NCBI GenBank assembly: GCA_029820945.1
Contig: JALGUJ010000006.1
Span: 1-64,000, forward strand
DNA from: Candidatus Zipacnadia bacterium
GTDB taxonomy: Bacteria; Armatimonadota; Zipacnadia; Zipacnadales; UBA5352
Reading direction: 5' to 3'
Length of the DNA stretch: 64,000 nucleotides
Below are positions 51,471 through 61,015 of the stretch, one piece after another. Made by a program: the position numbers and the translations under genes. The stretch's first letter is position 1, and each line of letters begins with the position of its first letter. Below the pieces are notes generated by a model that made no database searches, was not told the origin of the DNA, and saw only the letters and a program-made list of their open reading frames with translations.

Positions 51471-52130
51471 ATGGAAGTACGAAGATGGACCGTCGTCGCA
51501 CTCATCGTCGCCGCCGCAGTCATTGGCACGGCAGCGTTCGCCAGTCCCCTGACCAACGCGGGGTTCGAGACCGGTGACCTCACGGGCTGGACGCAGAATG
51601 TGCCCAGCGGCGCCTCCGCGACGGTCGTCTCCTCGCACACCGGCGACCTCGGAAAGACGTACAGTCCGGTGTACGGCGACTGGTTCGCGCTGCTCAAGAC
51701 GGACGGCCCGGGCAGCGCCTGCACCATCTCGCAGAGCGTGAGCCTGACAGACGGCCAGACGCTCTCCGGTTGGGCCGCATTCGACCTGCGGGACTACAGC
51801 CCGTACGACGACTCGGCGTGGGTCCGGGTGTTTGACGGGACCGGCAGCCAGGTTGCCCAGCCCTGGTACCTGGGTGGAGAGACCGTTGATGACTACTACG
51901 ATGGGCCGTGGACGTACTGGAGCTGGGACGCTCCCAGTGCCGGCACGTACACGCTGGAGTACGGCGTGGTCAACGACGAGGAGAGCTACTGCGACAGCTA
52001 CGCCCTCTTCGATGCCGAGGAGGGCGCCGGCCCCGAGCCCGGAGACGACTCCCCCGAACCCGCCACGTGGGTGCTGTTGCTGGCCACCGGCGCGCTCGGC
52101 GGCTGGGCACGCCGCCGCAGGGGCGACTGA
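51471..52130 (+). CDS. PEP-CTERM sorting-domain surface protein
   Basis: 219 aa from ATG 51471, with AGGAAGGAGG 10 nt upstream. Signal peptide EVRRWTVVALIVAAAVIGTAAFASP; then a beta-sandwich, carbohydrate-binding-like domain (NAGFETGDLTGWTQN; SVSLTDGQTLSGWAAFD; WVRVFDGTGS) as in discoidin/CBM-like PEP-CTERM proteins. The C-terminus is a full PEP-CTERM signal: PEPATWVLLLATGALGGWARRRRGD (Pro-Glu-Pro, TM helix, Arg cluster). An exosortase should process it; none is in the window. Likely part of an extracellular polymer or biofilm matrix. Confidence 0.88.
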   Translation: MEVRRWTVVALIVAAAVIGTAAFASPLTNAGFETGDLTGWTQNVPSGASATVVSSHTGDLGKTYSPVYGDWFALLKTDGPGSACTISQSVSLTDGQTLSGWAAFDLRDYSPYDDSAWVRVFDGTGSQVAQPWYLGGETVDDYYDGPWTYWSWDAPSAGTYTLEYGVVNDEESYCDSYALFDAEEGAGPEPGDDSPEPATWVLLLATGALGGWARRRRGD

Positions 52131-52228
52131 GGCCGAGACGCTGCAGACGGAATGAGGTGGCGGAGGCGCGCGAGACGCCGACTGAGTTGCGGTCGGCGCT
52201 GCGAGATTTCTGAGGGACGCGCGCACAT

Positions 52229-52270
52229 GCAGGGGCCGCCCGGCGGCCGACGGCCGCGGTCGGCCCCTGC
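52229..52270. terminator. Bidirectional terminator between PEP-CTERM gene and DUF89 gene
   Basis: Perfect 10-bp stem GCAGGGGCCG / CGGCCCCTGC with further self-complementary GC sequence in the loop, located between convergent genes. No T-run. Confidence 0.65.
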
Positions 52271-52307
52271 TCCGTCCATGGGCCCGGCGATCCGGCACCG
52301 GCCCATC

Positions 52308-53162
52308 TCAGCTCTGCTGGAGCACGACCTCCCCGACGCCGACGCCCACGCACTCCGCCACGCACGGGCACTTGACCATGAGGAGGAAGAAGACGCCCGC
52401 TACGTCGCTCAGGGCCTCGTAGTTCCCCTGGCCCTTGGAGATGACCACATCGTGCTCGGCGATCCAGCGCGCCACCTCCGCCGAGCCGTACGCCGGCGCG
52501 CCATCCTCGTCGCCGTTGCCGACCTCGAGCAGCTCGAGCCCCGCGATCTCCCCCAGGCCGGCCTGGCGCGCGTCCTCGATCGTCGCGTCGTTGATGAAGG
52601 GCCCGCTCTTGACCACCACCGAAAGCCGCGGCTGGCGGTGCTCGACGATGGTCTCCAGCAGGAGGCGGTCGAAGACGATCTCACCGGCGTTGTCCGCGAA
52701 GAGCAGCACCGACTCGGCCCGCTCGATTGCCTGGTGCAGCGCCGAGTAATCATCGATCGCGAAGTCGGCCGCGATGACGCGCTCGAGCGTCTCGTCCAGA
52801 TCGAAGCTGTCCAGTGCACCGAGGTCGATGATGTTGCCCGCGATGGCGATGCGCGCGGCCATGCGCAGCGGATCGGCCGCCTCGCGTACGCGCCGGCGCA
52901 GCTCGGGCAGGTGCGCCAGCGCGGCCTCGGTGGCCTCGCGCTTGGGTGAGGCGAAGGGGTCGTCGATTCCCGTCAGCTCGCGCACCGCTCGGTGCACGGG
53001 CATCCCGATGGCCATGGGGGTGCTGTCCCATGGGGCCGTCGCAAGATCACTCATGACCCGGCGCAGCACCCGCTCCTGCATCCGCTCATCGACGCCGGCC
53101 GCGCGGGCGGCGCGCAGCGCCTGCTCCTGGAAGCACGTCACACAGTCGAGCCTGACTCGCAT
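52308..53162 (-). CDS. DUF89 family (ARMT1-like) metal-dependent phosphatase
   Basis: 284 aa. DUF89 members are damage-control phosphatases that hydrolyse reactive sugar phosphates such as fructose-1-phosphate; microbial members carry an N-terminal Cys motif, seen here as LDCVTCFQEQAL (Cys7, Cys10). The core motif FADNAGEIVFDRLLLE provides the metal-binding Asp and Asn, followed by VVVKSGPFINDAT and ISKGQGNYE. It is the last gene of the long minus-strand string. A role in removing harmful sugar phosphates would suit a sugar-degrading locus; this is inference. Confidence 0.85.
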   Translation of the reverse strand: MRVRLDCVTCFQEQALRAARAAGVDERMQERVLRRVMSDLATAPWDSTPMAIGMPVHRAVRELTGIDDPFASPKREATEAALAHLPELRRRVREAADPLRMAARIAIAGNIIDLGALDSFDLDETLERVIAADFAIDDYSALHQAIERAESVLLFADNAGEIVFDRLLLETIVEHRQPRLSVVVKSGPFINDATIEDARQAGLGEIAGLELLEVGNGDEDGAPAYGSAEVARWIAEHDVVISKGQGNYEALSDVAGVFFLLMVKCPCVAECVGVGVGEVVLQQS

Positions 53163-53250
53163 GGCATCACGCTCCGGTTGGTGTGTGGTGGCAGGAAAGC
53201 GGCCCGCGACCGGCGGGCCGCGGGCCCGGTGATCCGCATAGCGCAGAGTG

Positions 53251-54066
53251 CTACCGCCAGCGCAGGACCGGCACCTCGGCCTGCTCGACGATGTCGGGCC
53301 AGGCCTCGCCCAGGAAGAAGCCGGTCAAGGCCCCCCTGACCGCGCCGCCGACGGCGATCAGGTCGGGCTTCCACTCATTGGCCTGCTCGAAGATGACGCT
53401 GGGCGCGTCGCCCTCGACGAGGATGACCTCCGCCTCCACGCCGCGCGTCTGCATTAGTGTTGCGGCGTAGCGGGCGCCCTCGGCGAGCTCGGACTCGGTC
53501 ATCGCGCCGGTGACGACGGCCACTTCCCAGTCGCCCTCGGCGGCGAGATCGGCGGCCCATTCCACCGCATGTCCCGACGCCGGGCTGCCGTCATAGCCGA
53601 CCATCACGCGCTGGACAGGGGCGTGCTGCCCCCGGACCACGAGCACCGGCTTGATGCAGCGGCGAATGACCCGGCGGGCGGTTGCGCCCAACAGCTCCGT
53701 CTCCGCGTCGCGGCGGCCCTTCGCCCCTATGACGAGCATGTCGCAGGCCTGCGCCTCCTCGCTGAGCACCTGCGCTGGCTCGCCCACCAGCAGCCGGGCG
53801 ACGAACTCAACATCGGCGACCGCGCAGGCCTCGCCGCACTCCTCGAATGCGCCCTTCATCCAGCCCAGCCCGGCCCGCCGGAGGGCCTCCAGCCACTCAA
53901 GCTCCTCGATCGCATGCTCGCCGGGCTCGGCCTCACCGTCGTAGTCGGCGGCCACGGCCGCCACGCCCACGACGTCGGCTCCGGCCAGACCGGCTATCTC
54001 CACGGCGTACTGCGCCGCCGCCCTACCCTCGGGCGATCCATCCACCCCGACCATAATCGCTCTCAT
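53251..54066 (-). CDS. Tandem universal stress protein (UspA x2)
   Basis: 271 aa with two Usp domains. Domain 1: AIMVGVDGSPEGRAAAQYA ... DMLVIGAKGRRDAETELLGATARRVIR, matching the ATP-binding G-x2-G-x9-G-S/T pattern. Domain 2: RVMVGYDGSPASGHAVEWA ... DLIAVGGAVRGALTGFFLGEAW, in which the glycine motif is degenerate, so only the first domain may bind ATP. Cytoplasmic. It lies between DUF89 and the secreted protein gene on the same strand. Confidence 0.92.
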   Translation of the reverse strand: MRAIMVGVDGSPEGRAAAQYAVEIAGLAGADVVGVAAVAADYDGEAEPGEHAIEELEWLEALRRAGLGWMKGAFEECGEACAVADVEFVARLLVGEPAQVLSEEAQACDMLVIGAKGRRDAETELLGATARRVIRRCIKPVLVVRGQHAPVQRVMVGYDGSPASGHAVEWAADLAAEGDWEVAVVTGAMTESELAEGARYAATLMQTRGVEAEVILVEGDAPSVIFEQANEWKPDLIAVGGAVRGALTGFFLGEAWPDIVEQAEVPVLRWR

Positions 54067-54153
54067 CCAGCCTCGCCTCCTCTGTCTCGGCCCCTGCGTA
54101 TAGCCACTGCCTTCAACGCCGAATTCGCTCCTCCTCCGCGCGGCGGCCGGGAT

Positions 54154-56397
54154 CTACGGCATGACCAACTGCACTCGGACTCGCGGGCGTACCGTCGGCA
54201 CGTCGTCGTCCTCGTAGCGGATGACCGCGAACCTGCCCTGCCGCAGCGTCGGAAATGCGCCGCGCACGCGGTCGGACACGTCCTCGTCGCCGGCCTCCCC
54301 CTGCGCCGGCTCGATCTTCGTGGGGCCGTACCATATCCGGCCCTCCTGCCCGAAGCGGTACAGGAAGACCTGCTGAAGCTGCGTCGCGCCCTCGGGAACG
54401 GTGAACTCGCGCTCCCGCTCGCGCCACTGCTCGGCGAACTGGTTCGTCAGCCCGCCCACGTCCCTGGTCGAGCCGTCCTCGAGCACGAAGCGCAGGATCA
54501 CGTGGCTCTGGGCTCCGCCCTCGGCCCTGCCGGATATCCCTGTGAGCAGCGTCTCGCCGGGCCGCACGGCACGGTTGACCCGCAACTGCACCACCAGGTA
54601 GCCGTCGTCGAAGGACCGGAAGCCCGTCGGGTCATCGGCGTCGGCGCGAGATGACCCGTCGTCGTCAAGGAGCGGCAGCGTGATGAGGCGGCTGCCCTGG
54701 GGATCCAGCAGCAGCCGCTGTCCGAACGCGACCGTGCCCTGGAACTGCACCCGCGCGGTCCCATCGCTCACGGCCGGGTTGCGCACGGTGTCCCGGAGCG
54801 GCTCGATCACGATGGCGGGCTGCACGTCGCCGGCCAGGCGGAAGCCCGGCTCGATCCACTCAGCGCCCGATGCCCCGACCTCGTGTGGCCGCCCGAGCGG
54901 GATGGCGCTGTCCGCGGCCGCGGAGAGCTCCGTCGGGCCGCCCGCAGCGGCCTCGGCGCGGACCGTGAAGGGGTCATGCGGCTCGCCATCGAAGTCCGCC
55001 GGCACCTGCACCCACCAGTCCGCCAGCACGCGCGCTCCCGGCTGCAGGTCACCCAGGTCGATGGTCGGCGGGGCGGACTTGTCGGTGTCGATCTCGAAGC
55101 CCTGCGGCACGGACATGGTGATGCCGGCGTCGCGTACGATGGCCTCCGCAGGGTCGAGGAAGAACGATTCCTCGCGCACGTTCTCGACGATGACACGCGG
55201 GTGGATGAAGCCCCCCGGCTCGGCCGCGTCCAGGGGCAGGTCCAGCCGCAGTCGCAGTGGGGGATAGCGGCGGACCACGTCCATGCCGACGTCCTCGAGC
55301 GCCAGGTGCCGGCGGTGGTGCAGCCTGGCCGAGACCCCACGCGTGTTCCACTCCGGGCCATCCGGGATGCCCGGGTCGTCGTTCCGGGCGTTGTCGGCCG
55401 CGCAGTCGCCGGGGCAGTAGAAGAAGTAGCCCATGTTCTGCGGCACCCGCGTCTTCGCCATCCGCAGGCACTCGTCCCAGGCGCACAGCCGCATCCGTCC
55501 CGGGTGCGAGACCTGCGAGAAGAAGAGCCAGCCGTTCTCGCGCGCCAGCCGCAGATACGTGTCCCACACGCTCTGGTTGTTCGGGTAGGCGAAGAAGCCG
55601 TCGCAGACGCCCGGCTTGATGATGTCGCCCCAGCGAATGGGGATCAGCATGGGGCGGTCCAGCGGCGTGTCCTCGGGCACCATGTCCAGCGAGACGTGGT
55701 TGGTCTGCTGGTAGTACCAGACCAGTCGGCCGCCGGAGGCGTGCTTCATGCGCTCATGGATCTCGCCGAGCACCTGCACCCACTTCTCGCCCCACCACAG
55801 CCGCGTCTCGTCGTCCCACACCAGCGGCTTGCCGCGCTCGGCCTCGATCTCGGCTCGGAAGCGCTCCAGATCCCAGGTCAGCTCGCCGCCCGTCTCGTTG
55901 CTGCGGAAAGGGCCGCCGCTGAAGTGCCCGGGCAGCTCCTCGAGGAAGGTCAGGCCCACCACGTTCTCGGGCCGGCTGATGTTGTCCATCACCACCCCGA
56001 CCTGCCGGTCGATGTTCGCGAGCAGCCCGTCCCTGACGCCGGGCTTGTAGAGGTAGTGCAGGAAGGTGGCCTGGTAGCGGTTCTGGGGGCAGTCACCCAG
56101 GCCCATGATGGGCCAGACGCGGATGACGATCTTGAGCTCGGGGTTGATCTCGAGCAGCCGGTTAAGAAGCTGCGCGGTCTCCTCATTGGCGCTGATGTTG
56201 CCGAAGCAGAGGTAGACCCAGTCGTAGCGCGCCACGTCCAGCTCCGTCAGCGCGCCCAGGCCGCCGAAGTAGCAGCCCACGCCCAGGCCCCAGTAGTGGT
56301 CCTCCTCGGCCTCCGCCGGCGCCGGCGCGGCCGTCGCCAGCGACAGGATTGCGGCCAGTGCGATCGCCACCGCCCCATGTGCACGCACCGCAGGCAC
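54154..56397 (-). CDS. Large secreted TIM-barrel-like protein with beta domains
   Basis: 747 aa, with signal peptide AHGAVAIALAAILSLATAAPAPAEA. The first about 330 residues look like a TIM barrel of a glycoside-hydrolase type (YDWVYLCFGNISANEE; VVGLTFLEELPGHFSGG; RLVWYYQQTNHVSLDM; GVCDGFFAYPNNQSVWD; GYFFYCPGD). The middle is an NEW3/CARDB-like beta domain (VIVENVREESFFLDPAEAIVRDAGITMSVPQGF), and the end is a jelly-roll (VILRFVLEDGSTRDVGGL). No known family can be assigned. It starts 7 bp before the next sugar isomerase stop region, as part of the long minus-strand unit. Confidence 0.65.
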   Translation of the reverse strand: MPAVRAHGAVAIALAAILSLATAAPAPAEAEEDHYWGLGVGCYFGGLGALTELDVARYDWVYLCFGNISANEETAQLLNRLLEINPELKIVIRVWPIMGLGDCPQNRYQATFLHYLYKPGVRDGLLANIDRQVGVVMDNISRPENVVGLTFLEELPGHFSGGPFRSNETGGELTWDLERFRAEIEAERGKPLVWDDETRLWWGEKWVQVLGEIHERMKHASGGRLVWYYQQTNHVSLDMVPEDTPLDRPMLIPIRWGDIIKPGVCDGFFAYPNNQSVWDTYLRLARENGWLFFSQVSHPGRMRLCAWDECLRMAKTRVPQNMGYFFYCPGDCAADNARNDDPGIPDGPEWNTRGVSARLHHRRHLALEDVGMDVVRRYPPLRLRLDLPLDAAEPGGFIHPRVIVENVREESFFLDPAEAIVRDAGITMSVPQGFEIDTDKSAPPTIDLGDLQPGARVLADWWVQVPADFDGEPHDPFTVRAEAAAGGPTELSAAADSAIPLGRPHEVGASGAEWIEPGFRLAGDVQPAIVIEPLRDTVRNPAVSDGTARVQFQGTVAFGQRLLLDPQGSRLITLPLLDDDGSSRADADDPTGFRSFDDGYLVVQLRVNRAVRPGETLLTGISGRAEGGAQSHVILRFVLEDGSTRDVGGLTNQFAEQWREREREFTVPEGATQLQQVFLYRFGQEGRIWYGPTKIEPAQGEAGDEDVSDRVRGAFPTLRQGRFAVIRYEDDDVPTVRPRVRVQLVMP

Positions 56398-56403
56398 CTC
56401 CTG

Positions 56404-57261
56404 CTAGTGATCGAGCAGCCACTGCGTGGTCGCCAGGATGCCCTCCAGGCGCTTCAGTGTCAGCTCCACCGGCAGCCCGCGTTCGCCGGGGATCTCGAGG
56501 TTGAAGATGCCGTCGTATGCCGATTCGCGCAGCGCCGCCATGCCACTATCCCAGTCGATGGTCCCACGGAATGGCGCCAGGTGCTGGTCTCTCAGGCCAT
56601 CGTTGTCCTGGATATGCGTGGCGATGAGCCGGTCGCGGCACTGGCGCACGGCCTCGTCCATGGGCACGCCCTGGACGTTCGCGTGGCCTACGTCCAGGCA
56701 GATGCCCATGTTGGGAGCGCCGACCGCGTCGATCAGCTCGTGCAGCTCGGGGATGATCGCGCCGAATCGCCGCTGACCAAGCGCCGAACGGCCGCCTCTG
56801 GCGGCGTCGGTCATGTCCTCGACCGCCAGGGAGAAGCCGTGCTGTTGGGCGTGGTCCGCGAGCCTCGCGAAGCTCTCGACGCGGCGAGCGCGCTCAAGCA
56901 GCTCGTCCTGCAGCAATGCGGGCCGGTCGCCGCCGGGGTGGATGACCCCGACGCGCACGCCCATGCGCTCGCACAGGTCGATCTGCCGCATGACCGTGGT
57001 CACGTCGCGCTCGCGCGCCTCGTCCTCGGCGGTGGCGACATTGGCCGAGAGGAACAGATGCGCCTGCGGCATCGCGATGTCCAGCTCCTCGACCACTCCG
57101 CGCACCTCGTCCGCCATGCGCTCGGGCTCGTCCGCCTCGGCGACCTGCACGAGGTGCTCGGTGGACAGCTCCAGCGCCGGCCAGCCTACCTCCGCCAGGC
57201 GCCTGATGGCCTCGACCGGCGGCAGCTCAACGACGATGCTCGTCCATACTGCCGGTATCAT
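56404..57261 (-). CDS. Sugar phosphate isomerase/epimerase, tandem copy 1
   Basis: 285 aa, xylose isomerase-like TIM barrel. GGGAGG 6 nt before the ATG. Metal-ligand strands: SLAVEDMTDAARGG (Glu), MGICLDVGHANVQGVP (Asp, His), IATHIQDNDGLRDQHLAPFRGTIDW (His, Asp) and GIFNLEIPGERGLP (Glu). It is clearly paralogous to the upstream gene 57274-58128, from which it is separated by 12 bp. It probably interconverts a ketose or epimerises an acidic or amino sugar; the substrate is unknown. Confidence 0.88.
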   Translation of the reverse strand: MIPAVWTSIVVELPPVEAIRRLAEVGWPALELSTEHLVQVAEADEPERMADEVRGVVEELDIAMPQAHLFLSANVATAEDEARERDVTTVMRQIDLCERMGVRVGVIHPGGDRPALLQDELLERARRVESFARLADHAQQHGFSLAVEDMTDAARGGRSALGQRRFGAIIPELHELIDAVGAPNMGICLDVGHANVQGVPMDEAVRQCRDRLIATHIQDNDGLRDQHLAPFRGTIDWDSGMAALRESAYDGIFNLEIPGERGLPVELTLKRLEGILATTQWLLDH

Positions 57262-57273
57262 GATGGGCCTCCC

Positions 57274-58128
57274 TTATCGCTCAAGCAACCAGCGTGCGGT
57301 CGCCAGCATGCTGCTCAGCCGCGCCACCTGCGCCGCCAGTGGCTGCCCCCGCAAGGGGACGATCTCCAGGTTGAAGATGCCCTCCCAGCCGATCTCGCGC
57401 AGCGCCGTGACGCACTCAGCCCAGTCGATGGTGCCCCGCCCGGGCTCCAGGTGCTCGTCGGCCTGTCCGTGATTGTCGTCGATGTGCGTGCCGACCAGCC
57501 GATCGCCGACCTGGCGCACCGCCTCGCCGACCGGGATGCCCTGTACATGGCAGTGGCCCGTGTCGAGACAGATGCCCAGGTTCTCGGCGCCGACGGCGTC
57601 GATCACGCCGTGCAGCTCCGGGATGACGGAGCCGAAGCGCCGCCGCCCCATCGCCGAGGTCTCTTCGCCGCGCGGGTCCATCGTGTTCTCGATGGCGATC
57701 ACGAACTGATGCCGCGCGGCGAACTCCGCGAGCCGCGCGAAGCTGTCGATGCGTACCTGCTCGGTCAGCCGGTACTCCGCCAGCGTCGGGGGCATGCCGC
57801 CCACGGGGTGCAGTACGCCCACCCTGATGCCCATGCGCGAGCACAGTACGATATGCCTCTCGACGGTCGCGAGATCGGCCTGCCGCTTCTCATCATCGTG
57901 TGAGCCGACCGCCGCCACGGTCAGGTGCACCTGGGGCATGCGCAGCCCCAGATCGTCAACCGCGGCGCGCAGCTCCTCCGCCTGCGCCTCCGGCTCGGCG
58001 GAGTCCGCCACCGCCAGCAAATGCGGCAGGGACAGCTCCGCCCCTTCGAAGCCCGTCTCGGCGATGATGCGCAGGCTCTCCAGCGGTGTGACGCCGTCGA
58101 GGACGGCCGTGCTCACTGTGATGTACAT
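57274..58128 (-). CDS. Sugar phosphate isomerase/epimerase, tandem copy 2
   Basis: 284 aa, the same fold and motif order as the downstream copy: VIAIENTMDPRGEET, LGICLDTGHCHVQGIP, VGTHIDDNHGQADEHLEPGRGTIDW and GIFNLEIVPLRGQP. GGAG lies upstream of the ATG. Conservation of the ligand set in both copies suggests both are active, perhaps as a pair acting on successive or alternative epimers. It follows the Gfo/Idh gene after 42 bp. Confidence 0.88.
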   Translation of the reverse strand: MYITVSTAVLDGVTPLESLRIIAETGFEGAELSLPHLLAVADSAEPEAQAEELRAAVDDLGLRMPQVHLTVAAVGSHDDEKRQADLATVERHIVLCSRMGIRVGVLHPVGGMPPTLAEYRLTEQVRIDSFARLAEFAARHQFVIAIENTMDPRGEETSAMGRRRFGSVIPELHGVIDAVGAENLGICLDTGHCHVQGIPVGEAVRQVGDRLVGTHIDDNHGQADEHLEPGRGTIDWAECVTALREIGWEGIFNLEIVPLRGQPLAAQVARLSSMLATARWLLER

Positions 58129-58170
58129 GCACTCCCGCTCCTGTCTGCTGGGTTCGTGGCCGGGCGCAGG

Positions 58171-59163
58171 TCAGTCAAGCGCCACGACCCCGGGCTCGCC
58201 GCCGATGCTCAGGATCGCCTCGGCGATGCGCGTGGCCTCGATGCCCTCGCGCGCGCCGACGGCGGGCTGCTCGCCCGTCCTCACGCACTCGACGAAGTGT
58301 GCCATCTGCCGGCGGAACCAGTCGGCGCCGGTGTCGGGCTCGAACGCCACGAGGTGCTCGCCGTCCTGGAGACGCACGGACAGCTTCGCGTCGCCGGGGA
58401 AGGTGATGGCGCCCTCGGGGCCGAGCACGTCGTGGGCGCTATCGGCGCGCACGGTGTAGCCGAAGCCGGGCAGGCCCCACGACCAGACCATGATGAGCTG
58501 GTCGCCGGACTCGAAGTCCACGACCGCGGTGCCGGTGTCCCAGGCGGTGGTGGCCTCCTTGAGCTTGCGCAGGTTGGCGCTGACGCGGGACGCCTCGCCG
58601 AAGGTGAAGCGCGCCCAGTCGTAGTTGTGCACGGCCCCGTCGATGAAGGGGCCGCCGCCGATCTCCCGGTCGAAGAACCACGGGGTCGGCGCACCGGAGC
58701 CGCCGGACACCGAGCGCCAGACGACCGGCCGGCCGATCGTGCCGTCCTGGATGATCTCGCGCAGCTTGAGCCACTCGTTGCAGTAATGGCGCACGAAGGC
58801 GATCTGCAGGATGACGCCGTTGTCCTCGCAGACCTGGGCCATCTCCTCGCACTTCTCGACCGTCATCGCCATGGGCTTCTCGCACAGCACGTGCTTGCCG
58901 GCCCGCGCCGCGGCGATCACGGCGTCGGGGTGGAAGCCGGTCGGCGTGCAGACCACCACCGCGTCCACGTCGTCGTGGGCCAGCAGGTGGTCAAGCTCCG
59001 TGGTCCCGCACTCGGTGCCGTAGTCCTCCTGGTGCTTCTTCACAGCCGCTTCGTTGACGTCCATCGCGCAGGCGATGAAGGCGTCGGGGTGCTCAACGAC
59101 ATGGGGCGCGTGGGCGCGGTGAATGCCGCCGCACCCGATGAATCCGATCCCGATCTGGGACAT
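58171..59163 (-). CDS. Gfo/Idh/MocA family oxidoreductase
   Basis: 330 aa. Canonical Rossmann motif IGFIGCGGIHRAHAPHV (residues 5-21), CEKPMAMTVEKCEEMAQVCEDN (about 94-115), and substrate-domain signature GGGPFIDGAVHNYDWARFTFG. The Asp-ended strand FIACAMDVN suggests NAD preference. GAGGAG 8 nt before the ATG. The partners are two adjacent isomerases, a combination common in inositol or unusual sugar acid catabolism. Compare the atypical loop of the oxidoreductase at 4327. Confidence 0.93.
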   Translation of the reverse strand: MSQIGIGFIGCGGIHRAHAPHVVEHPDAFIACAMDVNEAAVKKHQEDYGTECGTTELDHLLAHDDVDAVVVCTPTGFHPDAVIAAARAGKHVLCEKPMAMTVEKCEEMAQVCEDNGVILQIAFVRHYCNEWLKLREIIQDGTIGRPVVWRSVSGGSGAPTPWFFDREIGGGPFIDGAVHNYDWARFTFGEASRVSANLRKLKEATTAWDTGTAVVDFESGDQLIMVWSWGLPGFGYTVRADSAHDVLGPEGAITFPGDAKLSVRLQDGEHLVAFEPDTGADWFRRQMAHFVECVRTGEQPAVGAREGIEATRIAEAILSIGGEPGVVALD

Positions 59164-59181
59164 GCGTCCGCTCCTCTCGTG

Positions 59182-60096
<915 letters not shown>

Positions 60097-60130
60097 CGTG
60101 TTCCCGCCTTCGTGCACTGGAATGACCGAG

Positions 60131-61015
60131 CTACTGCATGGCGTCGCGCGCCGCGACCAGCGCCCGGATGTGATTGGGCGTGGTGCCGCAGCAGCCGCCG
60201 ATGATCTGCGCGCCGGCTTCCACCAGCTCCCCGAAGTGCGCCACCATCTGCTCGGGCGTCTCATCGAAGACCGTCCGGCCCTCCACGAGCCTGGGCAGAC
60301 CGGCGTTGGGCTTGCACCACAGCGGCAGGTCGGTGGCCGGGCGCATCAGCCGCGCAACCTCGACGATGTTCTCGATCCCGTGGCCGCAGTTGGAGCCCAC
60401 GACGTCCGCGCCGGCCTCCTGCAGCTCCTTGGCCGCCTGCTGGGGCGTGACGCCCATCATCGTCGCGTAGCCCGCCGGCCCCCTGTCGAATGTCATCGAG
60501 GTCACCACGGGTCCATCGAACCGGGCCTTCGCTGCCGCCAGCGCCGCCTTCGTCTCATCGAGGTCGGTCATGGTCTCGATGAGTATCCCGTCCGTCCCGC
60601 CCTCCACCATGGCCGCGATCTGTTCAGCGAAGACCGCCACCATCTCCTCCTCCGAGATAGTCCCCAGCGGCGCCATGAACTCGCCGGTGGGCCCCACGGA
60701 CGCGAAGACGAGGGCGCGGCCGTCGGCGGCCTCCTTCGACAGCTCGACGGCGCGCCGATTGAGCTCGGCCACGCTCTCGTCCAGCCCGCCCCTCGCGAGC
60801 TTCAGGCGGCTGCCGCCGAAGGTGTTGGTCAGCACGATCTCCGCCCCGGCTTCGACGTAGCGCGCCGCGACGTCCCGGACCTCGTCCGGCCGCGACAGGA
60901 CCCAGCTCTCGGGCGGCTCGCCCGGCTCGAGCCCGCGCTCGGCAAGCTGCGTGCCCCAGGCACCGTCGGCGATGAGCACTTCCCTCTCCCGTAGCAGGCG
61001 CTGTAAGCTGGTCAT
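60131..61015 (-). CDS. Homocysteine S-methyltransferase family protein, copy 2
   Basis: 294 aa. The same motifs as copy 1: VLIADGAWGTQLAERGL, IVLTNTFGGSRLKLARGG, VGSNCGHGIENIVEVARL and GGCCGTTPNHIRAL, so the zinc triad is intact. Its ATG overlaps the stop of thyX by 4 nt (ATGA). The tandem pair is highly similar, indicating a recent local duplication. Partnering with ThyX could connect folate one-carbon metabolism and methyl transfer, but this is only suggestive. Confidence 0.9.
   Translation of the reverse strand: MTSLQRLLREREVLIADGAWGTQLAERGLEPGEPPESWVLSRPDEVRDVAARYVEAGAEIVLTNTFGGSRLKLARGGLDESVAELNRRAVELSKEAADGRALVFASVGPTGEFMAPLGTISEEEMVAVFAEQIAAMVEGGTDGILIETMTDLDETKAALAAAKARFDGPVVTSMTFDRGPAGYATMMGVTPQQAAKELQEAGADVVGSNCGHGIENIVEVARLMRPATDLPLWCKPNAGLPRLVEGRTVFDETPEQMVAHFGELVEAGAQIIGGCCGTTPNHIRALVAARDAMQ

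Noticed and set aside
50832-51552. Overlapping ORFs between the Flp pilin and PEP-CTERM genes
   Set aside because: They lack SD sequences, overlap in four frames, and have Arg/Ser-rich translations without any recognisable domain.
54883-57903. Plus-strand ORF of 1006 aa in the track
   Set aside because: It is antisense to three well-supported minus-strand genes with recognisable domains; its translation is His/Asp/Val/Arg-rich with no family motif, as expected for a shadow frame in GC-rich DNA.
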